64,000 nt of DNA, from the NCBI RefSeq assembly GCF_001570605.1, contig NZ_BBXG01000001.1, positions 124,001-188,000 of the forward strand, given 5' to 3'. Under the pieces are notes generated by a model. That model saw only the letters and a list, made by a program, of their open reading frames with translations. It was not told the DNA's origin and did not search any database. This document shows, piece after piece, positions 48,901-59,700 of this stretch. Source of the stretch: Herbidospora cretacea (GTDB taxonomy: Bacteria; Actinomycetota; Actinomycetes; Streptosporangiales; Streptosporangiaceae). How positions within the stretch are numbered: position 1 is the stretch's first letter; each line of letters begins with the position of its first letter. The translations under genes were made by a program, and so were the position numbers.

Positions 48901-51900
48901 GTCGTCGAACGCCTCTCCGACGCGCTCGCCCAGGGCCACCCCGTGCTCGCCGTGATCAGGGGTTCGGCGGTCAACCAGGACGGCGCGTCCAACGGCCTGA
49001 CCGCGCCGAACGGCCCCTCGCAGCAGCGCGTCATCCGGCAGGCGCTCGCCGACGCGGGCCTCGCCCCGCAGGAGGTGGACGCCGTCGAGGCCCACGGCAC
49101 CGGCACCACGCTCGGCGACCCGATCGAGGCGCAGGCCCTCATCGCCACCTACGGCCAGGACCGCGACGACCCCCTGTGGCTGGGCTCGCTCAAGTCGAAC
49201 ATCGGGCACACCCAGGCGGCGTCGGGCGTCGGCGGCGTCATCAAGATGGTCATGGCGATGCGCCACGGCGTGCTGCCGAAGACCCTCCACGTCGACGCCC
49301 CCACCCCCCACGTCGACTGGGCCGGCGGCGCGGTCGAGCTGCTCACCGAGGCCCGCGACTGGACCTCGCCGGTGAAGCGGGCCGCCGTCTCGTCGTTCGG
49401 CATGAGCGGCACCAACGCCCACACCATCCTGGAGTCCTACGACCAGCCGGAACTCCCGTCCGCCGCCGAGGCCGACGTCCCGCTCATCGTGACGGCCCGC
49501 TCGCCGGAGGCGCTCCAGGCAGGTCTTGTACGGCTTCGCGCCACCCTTCCCCGCACGACCGACGTCGCCCACTCTCTGCTGACCACCCGAGCCCGTTTCG
49601 ACCACCGGGCCGTCGACCTGGGCGACCAGACCGTCCAGGGCGCGGTCGTCCCCGGCGGCGACCGGGTCGTGATGGTCTTCCCCGGCCAGGGCTCCCAGTG
49701 GGTCGGCATGGCGGCCGAGCTGATGGACACCGCCCCGGTGTTCGCGGCGCGGATGGCCGAGTGCGCGGCGGCTCTGGAACCGCACGTCGACTGGTCGCTC
49801 CTGGATGTGGTCCGGGGCGGCTCGCTCGACCGTGTGGACGTGGTCCAGCCGGTGCTGTTCTCGGTCATGGTCTCTCTAGCCGAACTCTGGCGCTCTTACG
49901 GCGTCGAACCGGCCGCCGTCGTCGGCCACTCGCAGGGTGAGATCGCCGCCGCCTGTGTCGCGGGCGCGCTCAGCCTGGCCGACGCCGCCGCCGTGGTGGC
50001 GCTGCGCAGCAAGGCGATCGTGGCGCTGGCCGGGCGCGGCGGCATGATGTCGGTCGCGCTGCCCGCCTCGGAACTCGTCCTGGACGACCGCCTGTCGATC
50101 GCGGCGGTCAACGGCCCGTCGTCGGTGGTCGTCTCGGGCGACGTCGAGGCCATCGAGGAGCTCCGCTCGTCGCTGACGGCGCGCACCCGGGTCATCCCGG
50201 TCGACTACGCGTCGCACTCCCATCACGTGGAGGAGATCCACGACGAGTTGCTCGCCCTGCTGGCCGGGCTGTCGCCGCAGGTGAGCGCGGTGCCGTTCTT
50301 CTCCACCGTCACCGCCTCCTGGCTCGACACGACCACGATGGACGGCGAGTACTGGTACCGGAACCTGCGGAGCACGGTCCGCCTGGAGGACGCCGTGCGG
50401 GCGCTGGCCGACGGAGGGTATGGCTCGTTCGTCGAGGTCAGCCCGCACCCCGGCCTGCTGGTCGGCATCCAGGAGACCCTCGACGCGATGGAGTCGGGCG
50501 CGGCGGTGACCGGCACGCTGCGGCGCGGCGAAGGCGGCCTCGGCCGCTTCCGCGCCTCACTGGCCGAGGCCTACGTGAAGGGCGCCGAGGTCGACTGGCG
50601 GATCACCGGCAACCGGGTCGACCTGCCCACCTACGCCTTCCAGGGTCGCCGCTTCTGGCCGGCGGTCACGAGGAGGGCCGTCGCCGAGGACGGCGCGTTC
50701 TGGCGGGCCGTCGACTCCGGCGACCTCGACCTCGACGTCTCCCGCGAGGCCCTCGACGAGGTCCTCCCGGCCCTGGCCGCCTGGCGGCGCACCCGCGACG
50801 AGCTGGCCGTCCTCGACGGCTGGCGCTACACCGTCACCTGGAAGCCCGTGCAGGTCGGCGGCGCTCCGACCGGCCGCTGGCAGGTCCCCGCGACGCTGGA
50901 GCTGCCGCTCGACACCACGTCCGAGGGCGAACTCCAGGGCGTGATCCTGCACAACCCGTCGATCGGCGAACTGCTGGACGCGGTCCGGAACCCGGTGGCC
51001 AAGATCTGGGTCGTCACCTCCGGGGCGGTCTGGGACCGGGTCGACCACCCGGAGAGGGCCCAGCTCTGGGGCGTCGGCCGGGTGGCCGCCCTGGAGAACC
51101 CGCGGATGTGGGGCGGGCTGATCGACGTGCCGGAGGAACTGGACGAGAAGACGGCGGCCCGCCTGGTCGCGGTGCTGGCCGGGGACGAGGACCAGGTCGC
51201 GATCCGCGCGGCCGGGGTGTTCGCCCGCCGCCTGGTCCACGCCCCCAAGCCCGCCGGTTCCGGCGGCTGGACGCCGCGCGGCACCGTCCTGGTCACCGGA
51301 GGGACCGGCGCGCTCGGCGGGCAGGTCGCCCGCTGGCTGGTGAGCAACGGGGCCGAGCGGCTGATCCTGGTCTCGCGGCGGGGGCCCGACGCGCCCGGCG
51401 CGGCCGAGCTCATGGCGGAGCTCCCGGCGACCGTGGTCGCCTGTGACCTCGCCGACCGCAGTGCGGTCGAGGAACTGGTCGCGGCGCACCACATCGACGC
51501 CGTCGTCCACACGGCCGGGGTCGCCCGGCCCGCTCCGATCGCCGAGACCACGCCCGAGATCTTCGCGGAGACCTTCGCCGGCAAGGTCGCGGGCGCGCTC
51601 CACCTGCACGAGCTCCTCCCTGACCTGGACGCGTTCATCCTCTACTCGTCCAACTCGGGCGTCTGGGGCGGCGGCGGCCAGGGCGCCTACGCCGCCGCGA
51701 ACGCCTACCTCGACGCGCTGGCCCAGCACCGCCGCGCGGGCGGTGGCAAGGCGACCTCGATCGCCTGGGGCGCGTGGGCCGACGGCGGCATGACCACGGG
51801 CGACGTCGGCGACGAGCTGCGCCGCCGGGGTGTGCTGGAGATGCGTCCCGAGCTCGCGCTAGCCGCGTTGCAGCAGGTCATGGCGGCCGACGAGACCTTC

Positions 51901-54900
51901 ATGGCGGTCGCCGACATGGACTGGGAGCGGTTCGCGCCCTCGTTCACCTCCGGCCGCCCGAGCCCGCTGCTGGCCGACCTGCCCGAGGTGCGGGCCGCGC
52001 TCGCCGGAGCCGGGCCCGACGAGGCCGCCGAGGTGACCCTCGACCGGGCGGCGCTGCTCGCGCTGGTCCGGCGGCAGGCCGCCGACGTGCTCGGGCACGC
52101 CTCGGTCGACGCGATCCCGCCCGGCCGGGCCTTCAAGGAGCTGGGCGTCGACTCGGTCACCGCGGTCGAGCTCCGCAACAAGATCGGCGCGGCGCTCGGG
52201 ACGAAGCTGCCCGCCACGCTCGTCTTCGACCACCCGACCCCGGCCGCCGTCACCGACCACATCCTCGGCGTCGGCGCCCCGGCCGCGCCGGTCGCCGCCG
52301 CCGTCGAGAACGACGAGCCGATCGCCGTCGTCGCGATGAGCTGCCGGTTCCCGGGCGGCGTGCGCACCCCGGAGGAGCTCTGGGAGCTCGTCCTGGCCGG
52401 GACCGACGCCCTCGGGCCGTTCCCCCGGAACCGGGGCTGGGACCTCGACGGCCTGGCCGCCCGCAGCGTCGCCGCCGAAGGCGGTTTCGTCTACGACGCC
52501 GACCACTTCGACGCCGGGTTCTTCGGCATCTCGCCGCGTGAGGCGATGGCGATGGACCCGCAGCAGCGGCTCGTGCTGGAGACGGCGTGGGAGGCGATCG
52601 AGCGGGCCGGGATCGACCCGGCGTCGCTGCGCGGCACCCAGGCCGGCGTGTTCGTCGGCGCGGCCACCTCGCACTACGGCCGGGGCGACACCTCCGAGGG
52701 CGCCGAGGGCTACCTCCTCACCGGCAACGCGACGAGCGTGATCTCCGGACGGGTGGCGTACACGCTCGGACTGGAAGGGCCCGCCGTCACGGTGGACACG
52801 GCCTGCTCCTCGTCGCTGGTGGCGCTCCACTGGGCGGCGCAGGCGCTGCGGCGCGGCGAGTGCTCGCTGGCGCTGGCCGGTGGCGTGACCGTGATGGCCA
52901 CGGCCGACGCGTTCGTCGAGTTCAGCCGCCAGGGCGGGCTCGCCGCCGACGGCCGCTGCAAGCCCTTCGCCGACGCCGCCGACGGCACCGGCTGGGGCGA
53001 GGGCGCGGGCATGCTGCTCCTGGAGCGCCTGTCCGACGCGCGGGCCAACGGCCACCACGTCCTCGCCGTCATCGCCGGGACGGCGGTCAACCAGGACGGC
53101 GCGTCCAACGGGCTTTCCGCCCCCAACGGGCCTTCGCAGCAGCGGGTGATCCGGCAGGCGCTCGCCAACGCCGGTCTGACCTCACGCGACGTCGACGTGG
53201 TCGAGGCGCACGGCACCGGCACCCGGCTCGGCGACCCGATCGAGGCCCAGGCGCTGCTGGCGACCTACGGCCAGGACCGGGAGACGCCGCTCTACCTGGG
53301 GTCGGTGAAGTCGAACATCGGGCACACCCAGTCGGCCTCCGGCGTCGCCGGGGTGATCAAGATGGTGATGGCGCTGCGCGGCGGGGAACTGCCCGCCAGC
53401 CTGCACGCCGACCCGCCGTCCGCCGACGTCGACTGGACCGCCGGCCGGGTCGAACTGCTCCGCGAGCGGCGGTCGTGGCCGGTCACCGGGCGTCCGCGCC
53501 GGGCCGGGGTGTCGTCGTTCGGGGTGAGCGGCACCAACGCGCACACGATCCTCGAAGAGGCGCCCGCCGCGTCCGACGAGCCCGAGGGCCGCGCGCTTCC
53601 GGTGCAGCCGTGGGTGGTGTCGGGGAAGACCGCCGAGGCGCTCAAGGCGCAGGCCGCCCGGCTGCGCGCCCACCTCGCCGGCGCCGACCCCGCGCCCGGC
53701 CTGGCCCTCTCGCTCGCCACCACGCGCAGCGCGCTCGACCACCGGGCGGTCGTCGTCGGCTCGACCCACGACGACCTGATCGGCGGGCTGGCGGCCGTCG
53801 CCCAGGGCGACCCGTCGGCGATCCGGGGCGTCGCGCGGCCCGACGGCAAACTCGCGTTCCTGTTCACCGGGCAGGGCTCGCAGCGGGCCGGGATGGGCGC
53901 GCGGCTGCACGCCGCGTTCCCCGTCTTCGCCGCCGCCTACGACGAGGTCCGCGGACGCTTCCCCGGGCTGGCCGAGGCGGTCGCGTCCGGCGACGGGCTC
54001 GACGCGACCACCCTCACCCAGCCCGCCGTGTTCGCCCTTGAAGTGGCCCTCTACCGGCTCGTCGAGTCGTGGGGCCTGACGCCCGACCACGTCACCGGGC
54101 ACTCGGTCGGCGAACTCGCCGCCGCCCACGTCGCCGGGGTGCTCTCGCTCGACGACGCCTGCGCGCTGGTGGCGGCGCGGGCGGCGCTGATGGGGGCGCT
54201 CCCGGCCGGTGGGGCGATGGTGGCCGTCCAGGCCGAACCCGGCGACATCTCCGGGAACGTCGACATAGCTGCCGTCAACGGGCCTCGCTCGGTGGTCATC
54301 TCGGGGCCGGAGGACGCCGTGCTGGCCGAGGCGGCCCGGTTCCCGACGACCAAGCGGCTCAAGGTCTCGCACGCCTTCCACTCCCGGCTGATGGACCCGA
54401 TGCTCGCCGACTTCCGCCGGGCCATCGACAACCTCACCTTCCACCCGCCCGTCATCGGGTTCACCGGACCGGTCACCGCCGACCAGTGGGTCGCCCACGT
54501 CCGGGAGGCAGTCCGGTTCCGGGAGGCGGTCGAGGCGCTGGAGGCCGACGGGGTCACCGCGTTCCTGGAGATCGGGCCCGACGCCGTGCTCACCGCGATG
54601 GCCGCAGACTGTCTCAGCGAACGCGCCGACGACACGGTGCTCGTCCCCGCCCTCCGCTCGGGCCAGGACGAGGTCGAGACGCTGATCACGGCCGTGTCCC
54701 GGCTGCACGTCCACGGCGTCAGCCCCTCGTGGGAGGCGGTCTTCGACGGGTACGCCGCCCGCCGCGTCGACCTCCCGACCTACGCCTTCCAGCGGCAGCG
54801 CCACTGGCTGGAGCCCGCCGCCTCCGGCGAGACCGGGTTCTGGGACCCGGCCGACCTCGCGGGCCTCGCGGGAGAGCTCGACATCGAGGTCGACGGGCTG

Positions 54901-56760
54901 CGCGGCGCGGTGGCCGCCTGGCGGGCCCGGCGGACCGACCCGGCCGACGCCTGGCGCTACCGGGTCACGTGGAAGCCGGTCTCCGGACCCGACACCGCCT
55001 ACCTGCCCGGCGAGTGGGCCGTGGTGGCGCGGACCGGGTCGGGGGTGGTGGCGGAGATCGTCCAGGCTCTGGAGGACCACGGCGCGCGGACCCGCACGAT
55101 CCTCCTGCACGACGGCGAGGTGCCCGCCGTCGGCGGCTGCGACGGCGTGATCTCCCTGCTCGGGCCGGCTGACACCGCCCGACTCACGCAGGTGGCCGAC
55201 GCGCGGATCTGGGCCGTCACCCAGAGCGCCGTGGCGGCCGAACGCGGCGACGCCGCCCCCGACGTCGAGCAGGCCCAGGTCTGGGGGCTCGGCCGGGTCG
55301 CCGCCCTGGAGATGCCGGGCCGGTGGGGCGGGCTGATCGACCTGCCGCCGAACCCGGGCGACCGCGACTTCGAGCAGCTCTGCGCGGTGCTCACCGGCTC
55401 GGAGGACCAGGTGGCCATCCGGCCGTCGGGCCTGTTCGCCCGCCGGGTGCTGCGCGCGCCCTCGGTCCCGGCCGAGCGCGAGTGGAGGCCGCGCGGCACC
55501 GTCATCGTGACCGGCGGGACCGGCGCCCTCGGCGCCTACACCGCCCGATGGCTGGCCGCCAACGGCGCCGAACGGCTCGTCCTCACCAGCAGGCGGGGCC
55601 CGGCCGCACCGGGCGCGGCCGAACTCGCGGCCGAACTTGGCGCGACCGTGGTGGCCTGCGACGTCGCCGACCGTGACGCGGTCGCCCGGCTGCTCGCCGA
55701 GTATCCGCCGGACGCGGTCGTGCACACCGCCGGGATCGGCCACCACTCGCTGCTGGCCGACACCACGCCCGGGATCTTCGCCGAGGTGCTCGGCGCGAAG
55801 GTGACCGGCGCGCGCGTCCTCGACGAACTGCTCGGCGACACCCCGCTCGACGCGTTCGTGCTGTTCTCCTCGATCTCCGGCGTCTGGGGCAGCGGATACC
55901 AGTCCGCCTACGCCGCCGCCAACGCCGCGCTCGACGCGATCGCCGAACGCCGCCGCGCCCGGGGCCTGTCGGCCACCTCCATCGCCTGGGGCCCCTGGGC
56001 CGAGGGCGGGATGGCCGCCTCCGAGGGCATCGAGGAGCACCTGCTGCGGCAGGGCCTGCGGGTCATGTCCCCGGCGTCGGCCGTGGCCGCCATCGGGCAC
56101 GCCCTCAGCCGCGACGAGACCACGATCACCGTCGCCGACGTCGACTGGGACCGGTTCGCGCCCACCTTCACCTCCGGCCGCCCGAGCCCCCTGCTCGGCG
56201 ACCTGCCCGAGGTGCGCGAGACCCTCGACGCCCTGGCCGCCGACACCGCCGCCGGCGGATCGTCGCTGGTCGAGACGCTCACCCCGCTGACCGCCGCCGA
56301 GCGGGAGAAGGCCCTGCTCGACCTGGTCCGCGCCCAGGTGGCCGCCGTGCTCCGCCACTCGGCCACCGACGTCGTCGACGCCGGACGGGCGTTCCGGGAC
56401 ATGGGCTTCGACTCCCTGGCCGCCGTCGACCTCCGCAACAACCTCTACGCCGCCACGGGGGTGCGGCTGCCCGCGACGGTCGTCTTCGACCACCCGACCC
56501 CGGCGGCCCTGGCCGCCCGGCTCACCGCGGAGCTCTTCCCGGCCGCCTCGGCGACCGCGCTCGACGAGGTCGGCCGCCTCGAAAGGGCCCTGACGGGACT
56601 GAGCCCCGACGGCGCGGAACGCGACGAGGTGACCGCCCGCCTCCAGGCGCTGCTGGCCCGCTGGACCGGCGCGGCGGCCGCCGACGACGGCGACGAGCTT
56701 GACGAGGTCTCGGCCGAAGACCTGTTCGACATCATCCAAAAAGAGTTCGGGAAGTCGTGA
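33934..56760 (+). CDS. Giant five-module type I PKS (modules 1-5)
   Basis: A single 22.8-kb gene encoding 7608 residues. An N-terminal coiled-coil docking helix (33934-34035) is followed by five extension modules: M1 KS-AT-KR-ACP, M2 KS-AT-DH-ER-KR-ACP, M3 KS-AT-KR-ACP, M4 KS-AT(mmal)-KR-ACP, M5 KS-AT-KR-ACP, then a C-terminal docking region ending [13 protein letters not shown]. All KS Cys, AT Ser, KR Tyr and ACP Ser residues are present. The ATG at 33934 has AGGAG 9 nt upstream and begins the docking helix; a longer start at 33829 lies inside the loading gene. Product of this protein: a hexaketide from propionate and five extender units. AT segments of M1 and M2 differ in codon use from the rest and recur in M6 and M7. 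No TTA codon was seen in frame. Confidence 0.96.
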   Translation: MSNEQRLRDYLKRVTGDLQQVRQRLRDLEDREREPIAIVGMGCRFPGGVTSPEELWELVAGEGDAITAFPEGRGWDPGLYDPSQSRSGTTYVRQGGFLHDAGDFDAAFFGISPREALAMDPQQRVLLETVWEALERGGVDPASLKESRTGVFVGAVTQSYGALRFREPEGLDGHLLTGTTPSVVSGRVAYTLGLEGPAVTVDTACSSSLVALHMAVRSLRAGECSLALAGGVTVMATPEIFVEFSRQRGLSPDGRCRSFAAAADGTGWSEGAGMLLLERLSDARAHGHRVLAVIRGSAVNQDGASNGLTAPNGPSQQRVIRLALADAGLAATQVDAIEAHGTGTRLGDPIEAGALLATYGQDRDRPVHLGSLKSNIGHAQAAAGVGGVIKMVMALRHGLLPKTLHVDEPTPHVDWSAGSMELLREPTAWPETGEPRRAAVSSFGISGTNAHLILESAPGTGDAETSAGGDVAGGREPAVAGTTGQPASVRDASAVAGRDGAGVAGTVAGGSEATGTEATGTEATGTGAAGAYAAGRDEASGVSAPWPLVISGRGAEGLRAQAVRLRGFLEERGDLPLGDIAYSLVTTRGVLENRAVVVGRDRDEVLARLLDVDGGPAAGGRRLGVLFSGQGSQRAGMGAELYRDFPVFAAAYDEVCGFFPGLADVVASGVGLDETRFTQAGLFAFEVALYRLVESFGVVAHSVGGHSVGEIVAAHVAGVLSLGDACVLVEARGSLMQALPRGGAMVALQAAPGEISGNVDIAAINGPRSVVISGPEDVVLVEAARFERTKRLTVSHAFHSSLMEPMLGEFRARIEGLTFHAPRIPLISMVGPDADFTDPGYWVEHVRATVRFSEGVAGADADLFLEIGPDGVLSALVEDGVPACRKGRESEALLSALGSLYAKGVPVVWEQAFLGRDVEQVELPTYAFQRQTYWLESVGRAEPLEPAFWEAVERGDVETVAAWGRRHREQAVIDDWRYRAVWRPLADGPAPELIGNWLVVHDGPLPDGLREVFPGSTVYAASIQDTDGREFTGVVSLLDDVQEVLALFQAVDAPLWCLTRDAAVWGFGRVAALERPERWGGLVEIPDVLDARARIRLRAVLAGGEDQVVIGASGVLVRRVERVPLGAPPVDGGAFDGTVLITGGTGALGAHLARSLAATGTPRLVLAGRRGLNAPGAGDLAAEVTALGAEVAVVACDVTDRDALAALLADHPPTAVIHAAGVLDDGLIDTLTPERLARVLTAKAESARHLHELTSGLKAFVLFSSIAATFGTPGQANYAAANAALDALAEERHALGLPATSIAWGPWAGRGMAADGPAGEILRRRGLAGLDPGRAVAALRQAVDHGDTVVTIADVDWDVFAPAFTSGRPSPLLAAFTAPAAPSGGLAGLSGPDRARALAASVRDQVAAVLGHASGEAVDVSRTFKELGFDSLTAVELRNRLSTALGRRLPSTLIFDHPTPAALAAALTGDDNPVEETRAAARDDDDPIVIVGMGCRFPGGVTSPEALWDLLADGRDALGDFPADRGWDLPADTTYAQTGGFVDGAGVFDAAFFGVSPREAVAMDPQQRLLLEVSWEALERSGLDPHALKGTRTGVFAGTNGQDYGTLLDGLGGAEGYAVTGAAASAVSGRIAYSFGFEGPAVTVDTACSSSLVALHLAVQSLRQGECDLALAGGVTIMSTPGLFEEFARQGGLAADGRCKAFAAGADGTGWGEGVGVLVVERLSDAQARGHRVLAVVRGSAVNQDGASNGLTAPNGPSQQRVIRQALASGGLRAADVDVVEAHGTGTRLGDPIEAQALLATYGQNRETPLLLGSIKSNIGHTQAAAGVAGIIKMVQAIRHGQVPRTLHLDEPSPHVDWTSGAIDLALTHTAWPATEGLRRAGISSFGISGTNAHTIIEEWREEPVAASRSTVSGAGSADEPVMPMVASGVESAARIGSPTGEPVVPVAGSGVELVGPIAASRSTVSGAGSADEPVMPMVASGVESAARIGSPTGEPVAPVAGSGGALSMPAAQAGDELSLPGAAVGDGPVVPWVLSARDDAALRAQAEALAGVVAGLSPVDVAFSLSLRASLERRAVVVGRSVGDFITGLSALVAAGPVAGRTAVMFSGQGAQRAGMGVGLSAAFPVFGEVFSDICVRLGVAEVVASGEGLDETGNTQPALFAFEVALFRLLEHFGVRPDFLIGHSVGEIAAAHVAGVLSLDDACALVKARGSLMQALPRGGAMVAIQAASTEISPGVDIAAINGPRSVVISGPEEVVLAEAARFEKTKRLSVSHAFHSSLMDPMLEDFRRVVTTLTFNTPQIPIVGADVTDPEYWVAHVRNTVRFHDGITWLENEGVTRFVEVGPRPVLTAMASGDHLWIPLAKPDRDEVTAFYEGLGQVHASGTAVDWHLEGTRVDLPTYQFQGRHYWPRRPLLDPPVQLADGGLLLQGRLSLRKHPWIADHVVNGSVLFPGTGFVELAVQAAAHAGCAVVDDLTVEAPLVIDPAAEVQVVVAPAGDDGRHAFAVHARADGSHAWTRHVSGTFSPTPVAARPFERAGEPVDVTTFYDDLTGLGFGYGPAFQGVTRAWRDGDDVYAEIRGPQDTQGFGLHPALLDAALQAWLLGEGARGGMVPFSFTDVALHAEGASTLVVRLTRTGPESIAVEAADPAGRPVVSIGNLVLRAVSAERRSDSLFRIDWRPAAVPAAEAIPSVVVELEGPERTLARLQEWDRPERLVFVGHGDDLATAGSRGLIRSAQSETPGRFVLVDTDGTPLDDALRLDEPQIRLRDGQAFVARLARVEPGLELPDGPHRLEITQKGTLDGLAFLPVDAPELAPHEVRVGVRAAGLNFRDVLNALGMYPGEAGLLGAEVAGVVLEAGADTPFAPGDRVFGMAQGGFGPQVVTDGRLLAAMPAGWSYDVAASIPIVFLTALYAFTDLGAVRRGEKVLIHAAAGGVGMAAVQVARHLGAEIYGTASESKQHVLEGLAGIASSRTLDFADRFPQVDVVLNALAGEFVDASMGLLNEGGRFLEMGKTDIRDGDGYRAFDLSEAGPDRIRELLAELLGLFEAGVLTPLPVRAWDVREARDAFRFVSQAKHIGKVVLRVPEPVDRDGTVLITGGTGALGTLLARHLLDQGYTDLLLVSRTGRTALEGVRTRACDVTDRAQLEALVAEEDIRGVVHAAGVLDDGVISSLTPERLEHVRRPKLDAALHLHELLGDIPLFVLFSSAAAAFGTAGQGNYAAANTSLDALAELRRSQGLAATSLAWGLWAGGMGETLDATDVRRMARAGIAPLPPDEGLALFDRAVARPEAHLLPLKLDPSVVASGQVPPLLQGVFKVAPRRAVAAKAARVTDPLDLVREHAAAVLGHSGPEAIQPDRTFKELGFDSLTSVELRNRLNAATGLRLPATLVFDHPTPAALAAELTGGDTPEVEVRSTVTDDDPVVIVGMACRFPGGVASPEDLWRLVAEERDAVSGFPADRGWAVPFDADPDRQGATYVQSGAFLDDAAAFDAGFFGISPREALAMDPQQRLLLETSWEVFERAGIDPATLKGTPGGVFIGLSSHGYATGLTRVPEGVEGHLLTGTTTSVASGRIAYTFGLEGPAVTVDTACSASLVALHLAVRSLRSGECSIALAGGAAIMADPGMFTEFSRQRGLAPDGRIKPFAAAADGTAWGEGVGVLLVERLSDATANGHPVLAVVRGTAVNQDGASNGLTAPNGPSQQRVIRQALADAGLRPQDVDAVEAHGTGTKLGDPIEAQALLATYGRDREEPLLLGSLKANIGHTQAAAGVAGVIKMVMAMRHGVLPRTLNIDAPTPHVDWAEGGVELLTEARDWTSAVRRAAVSSFGISGTNAHTILEQAPEQAAPAAADAPIVPLVLSARTLPALRAQALSLVPYAEGDLTPVARALASRATHEHRAVVHDADGLRALAASEAATTRPGSLAFLFTGQGSQRVGMGRDLRVFPVYAETFDRIAGLVGLDLDAIVRTGDGLDETGHTQPAIFALEVALFRLLESWGVTPDFVAGHSIGELAAAHVAGVLTLEDACALVAARAALMQALPKGGAMVAIQATPGEISGNVDIAAVNGPRSVVISGPEDAVLAEAARFEKTRRLTVSHAFHSSLMDPMLGEFRRVAESVTYHPARIAFRGGDTPGYWVGQVRGTVRFWDDLRHLTGRGVTRFAELGPDGTLIAMAQQALDDPGAHTWVSALREGRPGPGTVADLLAGLHQAGQDVDWAAVLGEGPKADLPTYPFQRERYWLTREADAIPDDLRYDTTWTPFTPAPAPATGTWLRDLTPSTDREALAEALRSYGEIDGIIATGTLAEHVTLVQALGDAGITAPLWILTNGAETDPGQAMIWGFGRAVALEHPGRWGGLIDVTTGADPLPVILGAGGEDQIAVRPDGTFARRLVRAPRPVRTRDWRPGGTALITGGTGALGGHVARWLADNGTDHLLLLSRRGAEAPGAAELAADLTARGARVTFAACDAADRAALADLVSRHDVTTVVHAAGVSHRAPLDGTPLEEFQQVVDAKVTGAANLDALLPDVGAFILFASISGVWGSGQQAAYSAGNAFLDGLARDRHARGLAATSVAWGPWAEIGMAADGEARDHLARRGLTGLPPGLATTALREAVESGRPTVTVADVRWDRFAPSFTSGRPSPLLSGVPEAGITEESAESGGLTGMSPGEILHLVRAAAAAVLGHASPEAIEPDRPFKELGFDSLTAVELRNKLIAGTGLKLPATLVFDYPSASALAAHLAGAAPTVETIMRAADEPIAIVGMACRYPGGVTTPEALWDLVASGGDVVSGFPADRGWDLDDLHSGRSSARDGGFLDDVASFDAAFFGISPREAVAMDPQQRLLLETSWEAFERAGLDPLALKGTPTGVFAGSNGQDYATLLTGGDETDSFFATGNAGAVVSGRLSYAFGLEGPAVTVDTACSSSLVALHLAVQSLRRGECSMALAGGVTVMSTPTAFIEFTKQRGLAADGRCKAFSAAADGTGWGEGAGMLVVERLSDALAQGHPVLAVIRGSAVNQDGASNGLTAPNGPSQQRVIRQALADAGLAPQEVDAVEAHGTGTTLGDPIEAQALIATYGQDRDDPLWLGSLKSNIGHTQAASGVGGVIKMVMAMRHGVLPKTLHVDAPTPHVDWAGGAVELLTEARDWTSPVKRAAVSSFGMSGTNAHTILESYDQPELPSAAEADVPLIVTARSPEALQAGLVRLRATLPRTTDVAHSLLTTRARFDHRAVDLGDQTVQGAVVPGGDRVVMVFPGQGSQWVGMAAELMDTAPVFAARMAECAAALEPHVDWSLLDVVRGGSLDRVDVVQPVLFSVMVSLAELWRSYGVEPAAVVGHSQGEIAAACVAGALSLADAAAVVALRSKAIVALAGRGGMMSVALPASELVLDDRLSIAAVNGPSSVVVSGDVEAIEELRSSLTARTRVIPVDYASHSHHVEEIHDELLALLAGLSPQVSAVPFFSTVTASWLDTTTMDGEYWYRNLRSTVRLEDAVRALADGGYGSFVEVSPHPGLLVGIQETLDAMESGAAVTGTLRRGEGGLGRFRASLAEAYVKGAEVDWRITGNRVDLPTYAFQGRRFWPAVTRRAVAEDGAFWRAVDSGDLDLDVSREALDEVLPALAAWRRTRDELAVLDGWRYTVTWKPVQVGGAPTGRWQVPATLELPLDTTSEGELQGVILHNPSIGELLDAVRNPVAKIWVVTSGAVWDRVDHPERAQLWGVGRVAALENPRMWGGLIDVPEELDEKTAARLVAVLAGDEDQVAIRAAGVFARRLVHAPKPAGSGGWTPRGTVLVTGGTGALGGQVARWLVSNGAERLILVSRRGPDAPGAAELMAELPATVVACDLADRSAVEELVAAHHIDAVVHTAGVARPAPIAETTPEIFAETFAGKVAGALHLHELLPDLDAFILYSSNSGVWGGGGQGAYAAANAYLDALAQHRRAGGGKATSIAWGAWADGGMTTGDVGDELRRRGVLEMRPELALAALQQVMAADETFMAVADMDWERFAPSFTSGRPSPLLADLPEVRAALAGAGPDEAAEVTLDRAALLALVRRQAADVLGHASVDAIPPGRAFKELGVDSVTAVELRNKIGAALGTKLPATLVFDHPTPAAVTDHILGVGAPAAPVAAAVENDEPIAVVAMSCRFPGGVRTPEELWELVLAGTDALGPFPRNRGWDLDGLAARSVAAEGGFVYDADHFDAGFFGISPREAMAMDPQQRLVLETAWEAIERAGIDPASLRGTQAGVFVGAATSHYGRGDTSEGAEGYLLTGNATSVISGRVAYTLGLEGPAVTVDTACSSSLVALHWAAQALRRGECSLALAGGVTVMATADAFVEFSRQGGLAADGRCKPFADAADGTGWGEGAGMLLLERLSDARANGHHVLAVIAGTAVNQDGASNGLSAPNGPSQQRVIRQALANAGLTSRDVDVVEAHGTGTRLGDPIEAQALLATYGQDRETPLYLGSVKSNIGHTQSASGVAGVIKMVMALRGGELPASLHADPPSADVDWTAGRVELLRERRSWPVTGRPRRAGVSSFGVSGTNAHTILEEAPAASDEPEGRALPVQPWVVSGKTAEALKAQAARLRAHLAGADPAPGLALSLATTRSALDHRAVVVGSTHDDLIGGLAAVAQGDPSAIRGVARPDGKLAFLFTGQGSQRAGMGARLHAAFPVFAAAYDEVRGRFPGLAEAVASGDGLDATTLTQPAVFALEVALYRLVESWGLTPDHVTGHSVGELAAAHVAGVLSLDDACALVAARAALMGALPAGGAMVAVQAEPGDISGNVDIAAVNGPRSVVISGPEDAVLAEAARFPTTKRLKVSHAFHSRLMDPMLADFRRAIDNLTFHPPVIGFTGPVTADQWVAHVREAVRFREAVEALEADGVTAFLEIGPDAVLTAMAADCLSERADDTVLVPALRSGQDEVETLITAVSRLHVHGVSPSWEAVFDGYAARRVDLPTYAFQRQRHWLEPAASGETGFWDPADLAGLAGELDIEVDGLRGAVAAWRARRTDPADAWRYRVTWKPVSGPDTAYLPGEWAVVARTGSGVVAEIVQALEDHGARTRTILLHDGEVPAVGGCDGVISLLGPADTARLTQVADARIWAVTQSAVAAERGDAAPDVEQAQVWGLGRVAALEMPGRWGGLIDLPPNPGDRDFEQLCAVLTGSEDQVAIRPSGLFARRVLRAPSVPAEREWRPRGTVIVTGGTGALGAYTARWLAANGAERLVLTSRRGPAAPGAAELAAELGATVVACDVADRDAVARLLAEYPPDAVVHTAGIGHHSLLADTTPGIFAEVLGAKVTGARVLDELLGDTPLDAFVLFSSISGVWGSGYQSAYAAANAALDAIAERRRARGLSATSIAWGPWAEGGMAASEGIEEHLLRQGLRVMSPASAVAAIGHALSRDETTITVADVDWDRFAPTFTSGRPSPLLGDLPEVRETLDALAADTAAGGSSLVETLTPLTAAEREKALLDLVRAQVAAVLRHSATDVVDAGRAFRDMGFDSLAAVDLRNNLYAATGVRLPATVVFDHPTPAALAARLTAELFPAASATALDEVGRLERALTGLSPDGAERDEVTARLQALLARWTGAAAADDGDELDEVSAEDLFDIIQKEFGKS
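35467..35511 (+). repeat. Three 15-bp tandem repeats in the M1 KS-AT linker
   Basis: The unit GAAGCGACTGGAACT occurs three times in a row (last copy with one change), encoding (G)TEAT-type pentapeptides in frame. It lies in the low-complexity KS-AT linker and probably only changes linker length. Confidence 0.85.
35797..36600 (+). repeat. Long direct repeat copy 1: module 1 AT
   Basis: About 804 bp that align with 58541-59344 (module 6 AT) at a constant offset of 22744 bp, without any indel and with few substitutions. The segment uses codons such as TTG, GCT and TCG far more than the surrounding PKS sequence, which prefers C/G-ending codons. Confidence 0.88.
39652..39946 (+). repeat. 159-bp in-frame tandem duplication in the M2 KS-AT linker
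   Basis: Copy 1 is 39652-39810; copy 2 begins at 39811 and matches for about 136 bp with two differences before diverging. The 53-residue unit begins [16 protein letters not shown]. The equivalent linker of module 7 lacks it, being 339 bp (113 codons) shorter. The near-perfect match implies a recent duplication. Confidence 0.92.
40000..41150 (+). repeat. Long direct repeat copy 1: module 2 linker end and AT
   Basis: About 1.15 kb matching 62621-63771 (module 7) at a constant offset of 22621 bp, without indels in the sampled anchors (40246, 40756, 41101). Short patches differ (for example after 40350), but long stretches are identical. Confidence 0.85.
44203..48150 (+). other. PKS module 3: KS-AT(malonyl)-KR(A-type)-ACP
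   Basis: KS Cys is at 44710-44712, in the variant motif TACSAS. AT has GHSIGE and HAFH (46225-46236), malonyl type. [11 protein letters not shown] near 47170; no LDD (AAGVSHRAP) and a Trp in ISGVWGSG, so A-type (L-hydroxyl). The active-site Tyr in QAAYSAGNA is present. ACP Ser is at 48037-48039. Confidence 0.91.
48196..52270 (+). other. PKS module 4: KS-AT(methylmalonyl)-KR(A-type)-ACP
   Basis: KS Cys is at 48688-48690. The AT is of a different clade from its neighbours: [15 protein letters not shown] and YASH (50206-50217) predict methylmalonyl-CoA, the only branched extender in view. KR lacks LDD and has Trp in [10 protein letters not shown]-type. ACP reads GVDSV rather than GFDSL, with the Ser (52153-52155) intact. 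It introduces one alpha-methyl and one hydroxyl. Confidence 0.92.
52318..56757 (+). other. PKS module 5: KS-AT(malonyl)-KR(A-type)-ACP plus C-terminal docking region
   Basis: KS Cys is at 52804-52806. AT GHSVGE and HAFH (54370-54381) predict malonyl-CoA. KR without LDD ([10 protein letters not shown]) and with Trp (ISGVWGSGY), A-type. ACP Ser at 56413-56415. The last about 65 residues form a helical docking region for the next PKS protein. Confidence 0.91.
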
Positions 56761-56773
56761 GGGGCTGACGTCA

Positions 56774-59700
56774 ATGGCAGACCAGCAGAAGCTTCTGGAG
56801 CACCTCAAGTGGGTGACCACGGACCTGCGCCGGGCCCGCCGCCAGCTCCAGGAGGCCGAGGACCGCGACCACGAGCCCATCGCGATCGTGGGCATGGCCT
56901 GCCGCTATCCGGGCGGGGTCCGCTCGCCGGAGGACCTGTGGGACCTGGTCGCCGAGGGCCGCGACGCGATCGGCGGCTTCCCGTCCGACCGGGGCTGGGA
57001 CGTCTCGGCGCTCTACCGGTCGTCGGATGACGACGTGGTGTCGTCCACGACGCTGGAAGGCGGCTTCCTCGACGGGGTCGGCGGCTTCGACGCCGAGTTC
57101 TTCGGCATCAGTCCCCGTGAGGCCCTGGCGATGGACCCGCAGCAGCGCCTGGTCCTGGAGACCGCGTGGGAGGCCGTGGAGAGCGCGTCCCTCGACCCGG
57201 GGGCGCTGCGCGGCGTCCGGGCCGGCGTCTTCGTCGGCACCAACACCCACGACTACGTGTCCCTGCTCGGCGGCGAACGCCTGGAGGGCCACCGCGCCGT
57301 CGGCAACGCCGCGAGCGTGGTCTCCGGCCGCGTCGCCTACACCCTGGGCCTGGAGGGCCCGGCGGTGACGGTCGACACGGCGTGTTCGTCGTCGCTGGTC
57401 GCGCTGCACCTGGCCGTCCAGTCGCTGCGGCAGGGCGAGTGCACCATGGCCCTGGTCGGCGGCGTCACCGTGATCGCGACCCCCGACATCTTCGTCGAGT
57501 TCAGCCGCCAGGGCGGCCTCGCGGCCGACGGCCGCTGCAAGTCCTTCGCCGCCGGGGCCGACGGCACCGGCTGGGGCGAGGGCGTCGGCATGATCGTCGT
57601 CGAGCGCCTCTCCGACGCCGTGGCCGCCGGGCACGAGGTCCTCGCGGTCGTCCGCGGCTCGGCCGTCAACCAGGACGGCGCCTCCAACGGCCTCACCGCC
57701 CCGAGCGGCACCGCCCAGCAGCGGGTGATCCGGGCCGCGCTCGCCAACGCCCGGCTGACCCACGACCAGGTCGACGCCGTCGAGGCCCACGGGACGGGCA
57801 CCCGCCTCGGCGACCCGATCGAGGCCACGGCCGTCCTGTCGACGTACGGGGAGACCCGGCCCCGGCCCCTCTATTTGGGCTCGCTGAAGTCCAACATCGG
57901 GCACACCCAGGCGGCGGCGGGCGTGGGCGGCATCATCAAGATGGTCCAGGCCATGCGCCACGGCCTCCTGCCCCAGACCCTCCACCTCGACGAGCCGACC
58001 CCGGTCGTCGACTGGACGTCGGGCGACGTGGCCCTGCTCGCGGAGCCGAGGGCCTGGCCGGAGACGGGCGAACCGCGCCGCGCGGCGGTCTCCGCGTTCG
58101 GGGTGAGCGGGACCAACGCCCACGTGATCTTGGAAGCGGCGCCTGCACCTGCGGTCGTCGCCGGTGGCAACGGGGACGCGGTGGTTGTGTCCGCCGGGGT
58201 CGCGGGCACCGGGTCTTCGTCCGCTGGGGTGTCCGGCGGTGCCGCGGTGGGGGCTGCGGCGTCTTCGGCCGCAGGGATGCCTGAGGGAAGCGCGTCGGCA
58301 CCTGGTGATGCCGGGACCGTGACGGGTGGTGGGCGTGTCGGCGCGGTGCCGTTCGTGCTTTCGGCCAAGTCGGAGAAGGCGCTGCTGGCGCAGGCCGAGA
58401 GAGTCGCGCGGTTCCTTGAGCGGCCCGGAGTCTCGGCTCTCGATGTGGCCTATTCGCTGGTGGCCACTCGGGGGATCTATCCGCATCGGGCGGTGACGAG
58501 TGACCTGGCCGATGTGCGGGGGCGGGTCGCGCGGGATGTGCGGCTCGGGGTGCTGTTCAGCGGGCAGGGGTCGCAGCGGGCGGGGATGGGGGCCGAGCTT
58601 TACCGGGATTTCCCGGTGTTCGCCGCTGCTTTTGACGAGGTCTGCGGGTTCTTTCCGGGGCTGGCTGATGTCGTGGCTTCGGGTGTTGGGCTGGATGAGA
58701 CGCGGTTCACGCAGGCGGGGTTGTTCGCGTTCGAGGTGGCGCTGTACCGGCTGGTGGAGTCCTTCGGTGTGGTGCCTGATTCGGTGGGTGGGCATTCGGT
58801 GGGGGAGATCGTCGCGGCTCATGTCGCGGGGGTGTTGTCGCTGGGTGACGCGTGTGCGTTGGTGGAGGCGCGTGGGTCGTTGATGCAGGCGTTGCCCCGG
58901 GGTGGGGCGATGGTGGCTGTGCAGGCCGCATCTGCCGATATTTCGCCTGGCGTGGACATTGCCGCCATCAACGGGCCTCAGTCCGTGGTGATCTCGGGGC
59001 CTGAGGATGTGGTGCTGGCGGAGGCGGCACGGTTCGAGAGGACCAAGCGGCTCACGGTCTCGCACGCGTTCCATTCGTCGTTGATGGAGCCGATGCTGGG
59101 CGAGTTCCGGGCGCGGATCGACGGTCTCACGTTCCACGCGCCGCGTATCCCGTTGATCTCGATGGTGGGGCCGGATGCGGACTTCACCGATCCCGGCTAC
59201 TGGGTGGAGCATGTCCGGGCCACGGTCAGGTTCTCGGAGGGTGTGGCGGGGGCGGACGCTGATCTGTTCCTGGAGATCGGGCCTGACGGGGTGCTGTCGG
59301 CGCTGGTGGAGGACGGCGTACCGGCCTGTAGGAAGGGGCGGGAGCGGGACTCCTTCGTCGAGGCGTTGGGGCGGGTCTTCGAACACGGCGTGGCCGTCGA
59401 CTGGGCTCCCCTGTTCGAGGGGGCGAAGAAGGTCGCGCTGCCGGCCTACCCCTTCCAGCACGAGAACTTCTGGCCCGCCCCGCGCGAGACCGCCGCCCGT
59501 GAGGACTCCGGGGACGCCGGTTTCTGGGACGCCGTCGAGAGCGCCGACCTGTCCGCGCTCGCGGGCACCCTCCAGGTCGACGACGCCTCGCTGGCCGCCG
59601 CGCTGCCCGCCCTGCACGCCATGTCCGCGTGGCGGCGCAGGATCCGTGAGGAGAGCGTGGTCGACGCGTGGCGGTACACGATCACGTGGAAGCCGTTCGC

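Noticed and set aside
40489-49785. Very long open frame on the minus strand opposite PKS modules 2-4 (about 3100 codons), and similar antisense frames at 36175-40488, 53182-56895, 56771-59617 and 61388-63109
   Set aside because: Long antisense frames are expected where GC-rich codons avoid stops. The translations are low-complexity Arg/Gly/Asp/His-rich strings with no domain, and the plus-strand frame carries the conserved PKS motifs.
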